Assembly (NCBI GenBank): GCA_028275005.1
Contig: JAQCNN010000024.1
Span: forward strand, 1-20,584
Direction: 5' to 3'
DNA: 20,584 nucleotides
Source of the DNA: Salinirussus sp.
GTDB taxonomy: Archaea > Halobacteriota > Halobacteria > Halobacteriales > Haloarculaceae
Shown here: positions 6,763 through 14,049 of the stretch, in pieces
Numbering within the stretch: position 1 is the first letter of the stretch
Layout of the letters: each line of letters starts with the position of its first letter
Program-made: the position numbers and the translations under genes
Notes under the pieces: model-generated
The model's input: the letters and a program-made list of their open reading frames with translations, nothing else
The model's database searches: none
What the model was told of the DNA's origin: nothing

Positions 6763-7772
6763 TCCAGGCAGGCCGCCACGACATCAAGCAGCGCCTCGCC
6801 GCGGACCTCCTCGGCCAGAAGCGGGACCCGGCGGACGTCGTAGGCACGAAAGAGGTCCTGTGAGGCCGCCAGCGCGCCCTGCTGGACCTCCCACCGGCGG
6901 GCACAGAACTCACAGTCGGTGTGGTTTGGCGCGACCAGCGCGTCGCTGGCGTCGGCGTCGAAGCCAGTCACCTCCGCGGGGTCCTGCATGACGCGGTTGA
7001 CGACGACGGTCCCGACGGGGACCCCGAACTCCGCGAGCCGGTCGAGTAGCCGCTCCGACTCGCGGACGCTCAGCTCCTCGGGGACCATCACGACACGAAA
7101 GTCGGTCTTTGCGGGGTCACGCAACAGCACCCGTAGCTCCTCGATCCGGTCGGCAAAGTCCCGGAGACCGTCGATACCCTCCTCCCCGTCGTCGCCGCCG
7201 AGCAGCCCATCGAGCATCCCGCCCATCCGCTCGCGGAGGGTGACCAGCCGGCCGACCATCGAGTCGAGCATCTCGGGGAGTTCGAGCAGCCGGAGCGTGT
7301 GCCCGGTCGGGGCGGTGTCGACGACCACGCGCTCGAATCGGGGGTCGTCGAGGTACTCCATCAGCAGCCGGATAGCTGCGGCCTCGTCGGAGCCGGGCAT
7401 CGACCCGCCAAGCGGGTTGGCGGCGTCCCCGCCGAGCAGTCCCGCGAGCGGGTTTCCACCGTCACCCTCACTCCCAAAGGGCCCCTCCGCCAGGGCGTCC
7501 TCGGGGTCGATCTCCGCGGCGTAGAGGTCCTCACGGACCTGGCCGGGTTCGGCGGGGACGTCAGTCTCGAGCGTGTCCGAGAGGGAGTGTGCGGGGTCCG
7601 TCGACACGACGAGCGTCGGGGTGCCGCCGCGGGCGCTTGCAAGCGCTGTTGCTGCGGCCATCGTGGTCTTGCCGACACCACCTTTGCCGCCGTAGAGGAC
7701 GTACTCGGGGGCGTCGACGCCCGCGGGCACGGAACCGTTGATCTCCTCGACCGGCTCGACTTCGAGGTCCAT
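6759..7772 (-). CDS. ArsA/Get3-type ATPase
   Basis: This 337-residue protein has the deviant Walker A motif GGKGGVGKTT (28-37) with signature Lys30, plus STDPAHSLSD and DTAPTGHTLR, the usual switch regions of the ArsA/Get3 group. A CxxC pair (Cys287, Cys290, in CEFC) matches the zinc-binding cysteines of the Get3 dimer interface. There is one ATPase domain, as in Get3 and unlike duplicated bacterial ArsA. A Gly-rich acidic stretch (about 97-128) lies within the domain. No arsenite genes (arsB, arsC, arsR-like) are nearby, so a role in handling tail-anchored membrane proteins or another client is more likely than arsenite efflux. It lies downstream of a zinc-ribbon gene and a helicase gene on the same strand, but a 66-bp gap leaves co-transcription open. 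Confidence 0.9.
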   Translation of the reverse strand: MDLEVEPVEEINGSVPAGVDAPEYVLYGGKGGVGKTTMAAATALASARGGTPTLVVSTDPAHSLSDTLETDVPAEPGQVREDLYAAEIDPEDALAEGPFGSEGDGGNPLAGLLGGDAANPLGGSMPGSDEAAAIRLLMEYLDDPRFERVVVDTAPTGHTLRLLELPEMLDSMVGRLVTLRERMGGMLDGLLGGDDGEEGIDGLRDFADRIEELRVLLRDPAKTDFRVVMVPEELSVRESERLLDRLAEFGVPVGTVVVNRVMQDPAEVTGFDADASDALVAPNHTDCEFCARRWEVQQGALAASQDLFRAYDVRRVPLLAEEVRGEALLDVVAACLD

Positions 7773-7838
7773 ACCCGGCCTTTGCCGCGGGCCGTTGTGT
7801 GCCTTACGAGCGCGGGACGGCCGGTGCGACGGTCGCCG

Positions 7839-8000
7839 TTACGACCGTGAGGAACGGGCTGCCCGGACCTCGGCCCCGTCCCGGAGCTTGTCCTCGCAGT
7901 TAGGACAGACCCGTGGGCCGTCTTGCTCGTATCCCTCCGGCGCAAACACGCGGACGTAGCGTTCGGTGACGAAGCCGCCGCAGTTCTGACAGGTGGGCAT
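7839..8000 (-). CDS. Small CxxC zinc-ribbon protein, unknown function
   Basis: This 53-residue protein starts at the Met of MPTCQNCGGF; the longer frame adds eight residues without support. Two CxxC knuckles (Cys4/Cys7 and Cys33/Cys36) should bind one zinc ion. Between them is TERYVRVFAPEG, and the C-terminus is basic and Ser/Arg rich. Such tiny zinc proteins are common in haloarchaea, mostly without known function; nucleic-acid or protein binding is plausible. It begins 38 nt after the helicase stop. A TTTACG box sits 24-29 nt upstream of its start, so it may have its own leaderless promoter. Confidence 0.8.
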   Translation of the reverse strand: MPTCQNCGGFVTERYVRVFAPEGYEQDGPRVCPNCEDKLRDGAEVRAARSSRS

Positions 8001-8023
8001 TCTTTGCACGACTCGGCGGCACA

Positions 8024-8029
8024 CGTAAA
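8024..8029 (-). promoter_or_regulatory. TATA-like box for the small zinc-ribbon gene
   Basis: TTTACG on the minus strand, 24-29 nt before the ATG at 8000. This spacing fits a leaderless transcript. Confidence 0.4.
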
Positions 8030-8038
8030 CACCTTGCG

Positions 8039-10501
8039 CTACGTGTCAGCACCCCAGAACCCATCGAGCTTGTCGGCGAGGAAATCGGGGGTCATCCGGA
8101 CGAACTCCGCGCGCTCGGCCGGCGAGAGGTACTCGAAGACGCTGTGACGGGCCTCGGAGACGTACCGGCGGCCCACCAGCGCCCGGACCCCCCGCTCCTC
8201 GGTGCCACGGATGACCCGGCCGATGGCCTGGCGCGCGCGCCGGACCGCCGGCACCGTGAGGGCGTACTCGAAGGCCTGGTCCTCGCCGAAGGCATCGGCG
8301 TAGGCCCGCCGGACCGCCCGGACCCGTGGCGACCCGATGTTGACGAGTGGCACACCAACCACAGCACACAGCCCGAGTTTGTCGCCGTCGTAGTCGACCC
8401 CCTCTGTCAGTGTTCCGCGGGTGCTCGTCACCAACACCGTCCCGTCGCCGGCGAAAAACTCCCGTTTCAGCCGTTCGGTGGCCTCGTTCGAGGAGGACTC
8501 ATCGACCAGCACGGGCTTGTCGACGGCCTCGCGGAGGTAGTCACCGGCCCAGCGGGCCTCCCGGTAGTTCGGGAGCGCGAGCATGACGTTGCCCGGCGAG
8601 CGCGCGAGCGTCCGGAGGACGTGGGCGTACTCGTCACGGGTCCCGTTCCAGCTCCTCGGGTCGGCCTGCTCGGCGGGGTCGCCGCGGTTGTGCGCGGTAA
8701 AGGGCGTCGCGTCGACCAGCCAGGAGGCGCGGTTCGCCTCGGGAAAGGGGAGCCCGTAGCTGCGTTCGATGACCGGCCGGCCCGCCGTCCGGAGCGCCTC
8801 CAGCCCCGACACCTCGGTGAAGACATCGAGCGGCGCGAGCGTCGCGCTCATCAGGACCCCACCGCCGAGTTCGTCGAAGATGTCGCGCAGGGACTCACCA
8901 GGCATACACTCGAAGCGGACCAGACCGGCGGTGTAGGCGGCCTGCCAGGGCTCGCTCACCGACCGCTCGTCGGCAGGGGCGTACTCCAGTTCGAGTTCTC
9001 GGAAGCTGGCGGCGTGGTCGGCCTCGTACCACCGCGTCATGAGGACGCCGACGCCGGCGGCGACGGCCGACCGCTCACCCAACTCCGAGAGGGTGTCCTC
9101 GACGGCCGCGCCGACCGCCGGGAGCGTCCGCCAGTCCGCGCCGGTGTACCCCTCCGCTTCGGCCCACGCCGTCAGGTCGTCGCGCTCGGCAGTTTCGGGG
9201 TCCCGCAGCGGCACCTCCTGGCCACGGTCGGGCAGGGTCCCCGGGTCGGCACGCCACCCCGGGCCGTGTTCGTCGACCAGATACTCCGCCACCCGGTCGT
9301 CCAGCCAGGCGAGAACGTCGTCGTAGAAGTCACGAGCGCGCTCGACCGCGTCGAGGTCCACCTCGTGGCTGGCCAGCCGGTCGGCAACCTGGCGGCGGCG
9401 GTCGTCGCCCTCGCGGGCCCGGGTGAGCAGGCTCGCACAGTCGTTGCGCGCCCGGAGGAGTGTCGCGCGCCCGACCCGGTCCGAGAGCAGGTCCCGGACC
9501 CGCTCCTCCAGGCGGTGGGCCTCGTCGACGACCACGAAGGTGTCCGAGTCGAGGATACTCGCCAACAGCGGCCGCGAGTCGGGGTCGAAGAGGTGGTTGT
9601 AGTTGCCGACGACCACCTCCGCGGACTCCAAGAGGACGCTCATCGCGCGGTGAGGGCAGGTTCCCCGCTCGGTCGCGGCCGGGAGGTACTCCTCGGGGGT
9701 CACGACGCCCTGCTCGCCGACGCCAAAGTCCACCGGCGAGCCGCGGTTGCGGGCGTACCAGTCGGCCTCGAAGGCGCAGTACAGCGGGCCGTCGTCCTCG
9801 CCGTCGCTCATGTCGGCGGGCGCGGTCGGCTGGCTCTGCCGGTAGGGGCTGGTCGCGCCCGCCGTGGAGAGGCTCTCCTCGGCGAGGGTCCGCTGACCGG
9901 CCGCGTCCGGGCGGGCCGCCGCCGCCAGGTCCGCACCCCGCTGTGGGTCCCACCAGACGTCCTCGTCGGCCCCGCCGACCGCAGCCTCGGCAACCGGCCG
10001 GTCGTCGCTGGCCCCCTCACTCTCGACGAGACCGGCCGTGGCCTCTCGGAGGTCCTCACACCGGTCGTGGGTGGCGGTGTCACCGAAGACCCCCTCGCGG
10101 CCGTATGGACAGAGGTCGCGTTTGCCGGTCAGGGAGATGCCACACAGGGGGTCGTCGAGGCCGGCGTTCATCGTGCGGAGGTCCTCGACGAACTGCTGAC
10201 GCTGCTGTTTGACCGGCGTGACGACGAGCACGCGCTCGTAGTCGCCCGCCCGGACGAGCGCCGCGCCGGCGGTCAGTGCGGCCATCGTCTTGCCGGTGCC
10301 ACAGGGGCCCTCCATGGCGAGATAGCCGTCTGCCTCGCCGGCCTGGATGGCCGACTCGATGGCGTCGGCCTGGTTCTCGTAGGGGTCGGGAAAGCCGAAG
10401 TACTCGCGCCAGTCGACGCCGTCGGCGCCGGTCCCGCCACCGGACTCGGCAGTGTCGGCCATCCCGTTGCTGGCTCCCCCGGTGTCGGTGCCGTCTGCCA
10501 T
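8039..10501 (-). CDS. XPD/Rad3-like superfamily 2 DNA helicase with Fe-S cysteines
   Basis: This 820-residue protein uses the ATG at 10501; a GTG at 10510 would add three residues. Motif I is GPCGTGKT (65-72), motif II is DEAH (326-329), and motif VI is QAIGRVIRG near the C-terminus. Four cysteines fit an iron-sulfur cluster domain between motifs I and II: Cys131 (RDLCPYG), Cys148 (DRCEDL), Cys242 (LYCAFEADW) and Cys282 (TCPHRA), followed by NYNHLFDP as in XPD and DinG relatives. About 90 residues, mostly Ala/Asp/Glu/Gly, separate the second and third cysteines. In characterised XPD these are only three positions apart. It should unwind DNA 5' to 3' in repair or replication. The N-terminal 30 residues are a low-complexity Gly/Asp/Thr tail. 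It is divergent from the CinA-like gene. Confidence 0.9.
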   Translation of the reverse strand: MADGTDTGGASNGMADTAESGGGTGADGVDWREYFGFPDPYENQADAIESAIQAGEADGYLAMEGPCGTGKTMAALTAGAALVRAGDYERVLVVTPVKQQRQQFVEDLRTMNAGLDDPLCGISLTGKRDLCPYGREGVFGDTATHDRCEDLREATAGLVESEGASDDRPVAEAAVGGADEDVWWDPQRGADLAAAARPDAAGQRTLAEESLSTAGATSPYRQSQPTAPADMSDGEDDGPLYCAFEADWYARNRGSPVDFGVGEQGVVTPEEYLPAATERGTCPHRAMSVLLESAEVVVGNYNHLFDPDSRPLLASILDSDTFVVVDEAHRLEERVRDLLSDRVGRATLLRARNDCASLLTRAREGDDRRRQVADRLASHEVDLDAVERARDFYDDVLAWLDDRVAEYLVDEHGPGWRADPGTLPDRGQEVPLRDPETAERDDLTAWAEAEGYTGADWRTLPAVGAAVEDTLSELGERSAVAAGVGVLMTRWYEADHAASFRELELEYAPADERSVSEPWQAAYTAGLVRFECMPGESLRDIFDELGGGVLMSATLAPLDVFTEVSGLEALRTAGRPVIERSYGLPFPEANRASWLVDATPFTAHNRGDPAEQADPRSWNGTRDEYAHVLRTLARSPGNVMLALPNYREARWAGDYLREAVDKPVLVDESSSNEATERLKREFFAGDGTVLVTSTRGTLTEGVDYDGDKLGLCAVVGVPLVNIGSPRVRAVRRAYADAFGEDQAFEYALTVPAVRRARQAIGRVIRGTEERGVRALVGRRYVSEARHSVFEYLSPAERAEFVRMTPDFLADKLDGFWGADT

Positions 10502-10532
10502 TAGGGACACTGGGGCGCCCTCGGGTTTGAAG

Positions 10533-10540
10533 CTTTAGAA
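10533..10540 (-). promoter_or_regulatory. TATA-like box for the helicase gene
   Basis: TTCTAAAG on the minus strand lies 32-39 nt before the ATG at 10501, in the 108-bp divergent gap. A short leader of a few bases is predicted. Confidence 0.35.
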
Positions 10541-10609
10541 CGGGGCCGAGCGCCGCGCCGGCAGACCTGGTGCCCCGCCGCTTTTGCCGGTGGCACCCGA
10601 GACCGGAAC

Positions 10610-11119
10610 ATGGACGCACACGCCGAGGAGCCGCCGGTCGAACGGCGGGTCGGGGACGCGCTCCGGGAGGCCGGTGAGACCGTCGCGGTTGCCGAGGCCG
10701 CAACCGGCGGGCTGGTCGGGGCACTCCTCACCGCGCCGTCGGGGGCGAGTGACTACTTCGACCGGAGCTTCGTCACCTACAGCTACGACTCCCTGCGGGA
10801 GGTGCTTGCGGTCCCCCGGGAGCGGCTGGACGAACACGGCGCGGTCAGCGGGCCGGCGGTCGCGGCGATGGCCCGGGCCGCCCGGGACCGCGCCCGGACG
10901 GACTGGGGGCTGGCCGTCGCCGGTATCGCCGGCCCCGGCGGTGGCACCGACGACCGGCCGGTTGGGACCTGCATCGTCAGCGTCGCCCGCGCCGCGCCCT
11001 GGGAGAGCGGTGACTCCGAGACGACGACCGAGCGTCACGTCCTGGACGGGGGGAGCCGCGCCGACCGGCGTGAGCGGTTCACACGGCGTGCGCTGGCGGA
11101 CCTGTTGGCGGCGGTCTGA
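10610..11119 (+). CDS. CinA C-terminal/PncC-like protein, probably lacking the amidase dyad
   Basis: This 169-residue protein is the stand-alone CinA C-terminal domain, whose bacterial member PncC hydrolyses nicotinamide mononucleotide to the acid form in NAD salvage. Fold motifs are clear: ATGGLVGALLT (31-41), SDYFDRSFVTYS (47-58), HGAVSGPAV (76-84) and GIAGPGGGTDDRPVGT (105-120). The family's AES(C/A)TGG reads AEAATGG, so the catalytic Ser is Ala30. The Lys of the Ser/Lys dyad (YSNxxK) is Leu62 (YSYDSL). Both expected catalytic residues are therefore missing although the rest is intact. It may be a non-catalytic binding protein or use another mechanism. There is no frameshift. It starts 108 bp from the divergent helicase. 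Confidence 0.85.
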   Translation: MDAHAEEPPVERRVGDALREAGETVAVAEAATGGLVGALLTAPSGASDYFDRSFVTYSYDSLREVLAVPRERLDEHGAVSGPAVAAMARAARDRARTDWGLAVAGIAGPGGGTDDRPVGTCIVSVARAAPWESGDSETTTERHVLDGGSRADRRERFTRRALADLLAAV

Positions 11120-11177
11120 GGGGGTGGGCGGTCGGGCCCAGGTCGGCGACACCGGGCCGGCGACACGCACGGGAAGC

Positions 11178-11185
11178 TTTGTAAC
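11178..11185 (+). promoter_or_regulatory. TATA-like box for the membrane hydrolase gene
   Basis: TTTGTAAC lies 23-30 nt before the GTG at 11208, which supports that start as leaderless. Confidence 0.4.
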
Positions 11186-11207
11186 CCCGCCGCCCGGCTG
11201 TCCGGGC

Positions 11208-11708
11208 GTGAACAAACGCGGTCACGTGCTGAATGCGGCGTTGCTCGCGGTTGGCTTCGGGTACATCCTCAACCCCGACGGCGGCGTCGAGACCGTCCGC
11301 ACCGTCGCGGAGGTGTCGGTGCCGGTGGTCCTCGGGGCGCTGTTTCCGGACGTCGACACCGCCTTTGGCAAGCACCGCAAGACGCTGCACAATCTCGCCG
11401 TGTTGGCGGTCGTCGGCGCGTACCCCTTCTATTTCGCCAACCTCCAGTGGGTCTGGCTGGGCGTGCTCACCCACTACGTGCTCGACGTGCTGGGGACGAC
11501 CCGGGGGATTGCCCTCCTCTACCCGGTCCTGGACCGGGAGTTCAACGTCCCCGTCGGCGTCCCGGTCGACAGCAGGTGGTCGGGGGCGCTCACGGTGGCG
11601 ATCACGGCCGTCGAACTCGTGGTCATCGCCGGCGTCGTCTACTACGCGCCACCCGCCCTCCAGCAGGCCAGCGAGGGGCTTGGGCTGGGTGGACAGGCGA
11701 TATTCTAG
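11208..11708 (+). CDS. Membrane-bound metal-dependent hydrolase, YdjM/DUF457 family
   Basis: This 166-residue membrane protein starts at a GTG (VNKRGHVLNA). The frame is open far upstream, but that part overlaps the CinA-like gene out of frame. Conserved polar residues typical of the family are present: His6, PDVD (47-50), KHRKTLHN (55-62) and THYVLD (88-93). The His/Asp residues could form a metal site near the membrane face. About four hydrophobic helices span the rest (roughly 8-22, 34-46, 63-92, 127-148). The family is named for predicted hydrolase activity; no substrate is established. Its stop interlocks with that of the convergent PHP gene through CTAG at 11705-11708. Confidence 0.85.
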   Translation: MNKRGHVLNAALLAVGFGYILNPDGGVETVRTVAEVSVPVVLGALFPDVDTAFGKHRKTLHNLAVLAVVGAYPFYFANLQWVWLGVLTHYVLDVLGTTRGIALLYPVLDREFNVPVGVPVDSRWSGALTVAITAVELVVIAGVVYYAPPALQQASEGLGLGGQAIF

Positions 11709-12463
11709 TAGACCCGGACGTCGTCGAACCGGCCGTCGTAGGCCACGTGGCCGGGGTGGGTCGGCTCGGTGCCCGAGAGGTAGACCCGGTCGAACTTCCG
11801 CCAGGAGTTCTCCCAGCCGAGATGAGCAAACTCCGCGCCGCGGCGAAACAGGTGGACCGGGCCCCGTCGGTGGTCGACCTGGCGTGGCAGCCCGTCCCGG
11901 ACGGCCCCCAGGAGGGCCGCCGGCCCGTCGAGGTCGGCCTCGAAGGTCGTCCAGCACTCCCCGACAGTCCCTCTGAGGTGGGCGTAGGAGGAGGTAAAGG
12001 CGGGCAACCCCATATCCGCCGCGGTCCGGCGGGCACGGCTGTTGTCCCAGGGGGGGTGTTTGGGGTTGTAGACCTCGATGGCGTCGACCTGGTCGCGGTA
12101 CCGCTCGAGGTGGTCGCGGCCAAAGCTGACCGTGAGAAAGCCCGGGTGGGGCACGAGCACGAGCGCGTCCTGGGCGGCCAGCTCCGCCATCGTCCCCTCG
12201 AGCGTGAGGAAGTCGGGGACCGACCGCTCCAGTCCGAGCGCGAGGACGTGCCGGCGGGTGCGCCAGTCACCGGTGAACAGTTCACGGCCGGGCACGACCG
12301 TCAGGTCGTCGTCGGAGAACGCCGCCGCCCGGTCGACGACGTCCGGCCAGCGGGTGAAGTGTGGTGCGTAGACGAGCGCGTCCAGGTCACGAGCCTTTGC
12401 CCGCGTGACGACCCCGTCGTCGAGCACCTTCACGTGCATATCCACGCGCGTCCCGTCGGTCAC
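11705..12463 (-). CDS. PHP-domain family protein, predicted metal-dependent phosphoesterase
   Basis: About 252 residues. The sequence opens with VDMHVKVLDDG, a PHP-like first motif (DxH), and continues with YAPHFTRWPD, VVPGRELFTGDW, LVPHPGFLTVS, EVYNPKHPPWDN and SSYAHLRGTVGE, which supply the His/Glu/Asp residues expected for a metal centre. PHP proteins are usually phosphoesterases; the substrate is unknown here. The start is uncertain. I chose the GTG at 12463 because the conserved part begins right after it, and a TATA-like GTATAA at 12511-12516 would place transcription initiation downstream of the alternative ATG at 12502. An 84-bp palindrome lies upstream. It converges with the membrane hydrolase gene. 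Confidence 0.82.
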   Translation of the reverse strand: MTDGTRVDMHVKVLDDGVVTRAKARDLDALVYAPHFTRWPDVVDRAAAFSDDDLTVVPGRELFTGDWRTRRHVLALGLERSVPDFLTLEGTMAELAAQDALVLVPHPGFLTVSFGRDHLERYRDQVDAIEVYNPKHPPWDNSRARRTAADMGLPAFTSSYAHLRGTVGECWTTFEADLDGPAALLGAVRDGLPRQVDHRRGPVHLFRRGAEFAHLGWENSWRKFDRVYLSGTEPTHPGHVAYDGRFDDVRVY

Positions 12464-12510
12464 GCCCGAACGTGTCCCCGCGTTGCTCTTAGGCGTTCCC
12501 ATCTCTCAAC

Positions 12511-12516
12511 TTATAC
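12511..12516 (-). promoter_or_regulatory. TATA-like box at the edge of the palindromic element
   Basis: GTATAA on the minus strand, at the end of the 84-bp element facing the PHP gene. It is too close (9-14 nt) to serve the ATG at 12502, but suits a short-leader transcript starting near 12487 and using the GTG at 12463. Confidence 0.4.
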
Positions 12517-12594
12517 TGCTGGCTGTAACTGTTTGAAGATATCCGCGACCCCGGGGTCGCGAAATTCGTTACAGACGTACAGCCGGCAGTATTA
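12511..12594. repeat. 84-bp nested palindromic element
   Basis: Outer arms 12513-12527 (ATACTGCTGGCTGTA) and 12578-12592 (TACAGCCGGCAGTAT) are complementary at 14 of 15 positions, and the exception is a G/T wobble. The inner 18-bp palindrome (CGCGACCCCGGGGTCGCG, 12544-12561) is perfect and has exactly the same centre (12552/12553). About half of the positions between also pair. Each arm is itself nearly palindromic (TACAGCCGGCAGTA). It fills most of the 117-bp gap between two minus-strand genes. It could be a non-autonomous mobile palindrome, a protein-binding array, or a terminator. No ORF or target-site duplication is evident. Confidence 0.75.
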
Positions 12595-12619
12595 CCCCAC
12601 AGCCACCCCGGTGGGTTGC

Positions 12620-13585
12620 TCACTCCCGGCGGAGCTGCGTGTGTGACCCCACGAGCGCCCCCGAGAGGTCGTGCCCGCGGACGTCGGCCTCGGAGTCGAC
12701 GAGCGAGCTCTCGACTGTGCCGTCGGCGACGGTCGCGCCGGGGAAGACCACCGAGCGTTCGAGGTCGGCGTTTGTGACCGTGGCCCCCGGCATGACGTGG
12801 ACGTTTTCGCCGACGGTTCCGCCCGTGACGGTCGCGGAGTCGGCGACGATCGACCCCCCGTCCAGCGCCCACTCGACGGCTTCTAAGTAGCTGTCTGCTG
12901 TGCCGATGTCGTACCAGGCGCCGTCGAAGCTGAAGGCGTAGACCGGCTCACGGTCGACGAGCCACTGGATGAACCAGCCGGGTTCGTCGGGGTTGTTGTC
13001 CCCCGCCAGGTACTCCTCGAAGCGGACCGCGTCCGCGGGGAAGGCGTAGCAGGCAACCGAGACGAGCGTGCTCGGCGGGTCGTCGGGCTTCTCCTGGAAG
13101 TCGACGACCTCCTCGCCGTCGAGGTCCACGAGACCGTAGGAGGTCGCCTTCTCCCGGGAGCCGACGTCATAGGCCGCGAGTGTCGGCGCCTCACGGGCCT
13201 CGAAGCAGTCGATAAACTCGGCGATATCGAAGTCCATGAGGTTGTCACCGGCGACGACCAGCAGGTCCTCGTCGGCGACCCCCTCACGGTCGACTAGTTG
13301 TGCCAGCGCCCCGACGACGCCGAGTTTCTCGTTCTCCTCTGTCGTCTCCTCGACGCTCAGGCGGGGTTTCTCGTAGCCCGCGTGTGCGATGTGCTCGCGG
13401 AAGTCGTCGGCGAACCGCTCGTTCGTCGAGAGAAAGACCTTTTCGACCCGGTCGTCGGCCTCGAGACCGGAGAGCACACGGTCGATAACGGTCGTCTCGC
13501 CGACCGGGAGGAGCATCTTCGGGCGGTGTCGGGTGACCGGCCACAGACGCGTCGCATACCCCCCGGCGAGCACGACTGCATTCAT
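12620..13585 (-). CDS. Sugar-phosphate nucleotidyltransferase (NDP-sugar pyrophosphorylase)
   Basis: This 321-residue protein begins MNAVVLAGGYATRLWPVT. The signature LAGGYATRLWP then RPKMLLPV (6-28) is the nucleotide-binding loop of glucose-1-phosphate thymidylyl/uridylyl and mannose-1-phosphate guanylyltransferases. AGDN (112-115), EKP (165-167) and WYDIGT (224-229) are the usual sugar- and metal-site motifs. From about 245 the sequence changes to short hexapeptide-like repeats (ADSATV, GENVHV, PGATV, PGATVADGTV), a left-handed beta-helix tail. It makes an activated sugar for surface glycan or N-glycan synthesis, but sugar and nucleotide cannot be assigned. No glycosyltransferase lies next to it. 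The start at 13585 is supported by a GATATA box 26-31 nt upstream. Confidence 0.88.
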   Translation of the reverse strand: MNAVVLAGGYATRLWPVTRHRPKMLLPVGETTVIDRVLSGLEADDRVEKVFLSTNERFADDFREHIAHAGYEKPRLSVEETTEENEKLGVVGALAQLVDREGVADEDLLVVAGDNLMDFDIAEFIDCFEAREAPTLAAYDVGSREKATSYGLVDLDGEEVVDFQEKPDDPPSTLVSVACYAFPADAVRFEEYLAGDNNPDEPGWFIQWLVDREPVYAFSFDGAWYDIGTADSYLEAVEWALDGGSIVADSATVTGGTVGENVHVMPGATVTNADLERSVVFPGATVADGTVESSLVDSEADVRGHDLSGALVGSHTQLRRE

Positions 13586-13610
13586 ATCGGACACCACCGA
13601 GCGGGCGGGT

Positions 13611-13616
13611 ATATCC
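13611..13616 (-). promoter_or_regulatory. TATA box for the nucleotidyltransferase gene
   Basis: GATATA on the minus strand, 26-31 nt before the ATG at 13585. It fits a leaderless transcript and argues against upstream in-frame starts. Confidence 0.5.
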
Positions 13617-13713
13617 CTTTTCATCCGTGACCCCGAGAGGGGAACAGCACCGTACCCCACACGCGGTGTCTCCGCCCTCCCGGGCCAGCCGGCCCGCCGA
13701 GGCACAAAAGAGG

Positions 13714-13719
13714 TTTACC
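13714..13719 (+). promoter_or_regulatory. TATA-like box for the HTH/zinc-ribbon gene
   Basis: TTTACC, 22-27 nt before the ATG at 13741. A 6-bp GC hairpin (13681-13696) lies between this and the divergent promoter. Confidence 0.4.
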
Positions 13720-13740
13720 GGTCCACACCGACTCGGTGAC

Positions 13741-14031
13741 ATGCGCGAGGCAAGCCGGACGACCCGCGAGCGCATCGCCGACCGCTTGCGCGAGGAGGCG
13801 CTGGCGGCGAGCCAACTCGCCACCGAGTTCGAGACCCGGACGGCGACTGCCCTGGAGCACGTCCGACATATCGCCCAGTCGCTGGAGCCAACCGACGAGA
13901 CCCTGCTGGTCGCCCCGCCGACCTGCCGGGACTGTGACTTTTCGGACTTCGACGACCTGGTCAACCGTCCCAGCCGGTGTCCCGAGTGCAAGAGCGAGGC
14001 CGTCGCCGAACCCACGTTTCGGGTCGAGTGA
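13741..14031 (+). CDS. Predicted transcriptional regulator: HTH fused to zinc ribbon
   Basis: This 96-residue protein has an N-terminal helical region (about 5-50; RERIADRLREEALAASQLAT then a second helix ending VRHIAQSL) that fits a winged helix-turn-helix fold, and a C-terminal zinc ribbon with Cys62/Cys65 and Cys80/Cys83 (TCRDCDF, RCPECKS). This arrangement matches a widely conserved archaeal group of small predicted regulators. No target is known. It is divergent from the sugar nucleotidyltransferase gene with 155 bp between the starts, so that gene and its own promoter are plausible targets. It converges on the acetyltransferase gene with an 18-bp gap. Confidence 0.85.
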   Translation: MREASRTTRERIADRLREEALAASQLATEFETRTATALEHVRHIAQSLEPTDETLLVAPPTCRDCDFSDFDDLVNRPSRCPECKSEAVAEPTFRVE

Positions 14032-14049
14032 ACGGACCCACGGCCGCGT

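Noticed and set aside
6759..7772. Arsenite resistance operon
   Set aside because: Only the ATPase is present. No arsenite permease, reductase or ArsR-like gene is adjacent, so the Get3-like reading is better.
8144..10504. 786-codon open frame on the plus strand opposite the helicase gene
   Set aside because: It is antisense to a gene with clear helicase motifs. The translation is Arg/Pro/Gly/Val rich with no recognisable domain; long antisense frames are expected at this G+C.
10569..10597. Inverted repeat GGTGCC/GGCACC upstream of the CinA-like gene
   Set aside because: Only 6 bp with a 17-nt spacer, and the interior does not continue the symmetry; not distinguishable from chance.
12503..12619. 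Small gene in the gap holding the palindrome
   Set aside because: Open frames crossing it only read the inverted repeats on each strand. No start with conserved-looking sequence is seen.
13681..13696. GC hairpin CGGGCC-AGCC-GGCCCG between two divergent promoters
   Set aside because: A 6-bp GC stem is common by chance at this base composition, and it lies outside both TATA-like boxes.
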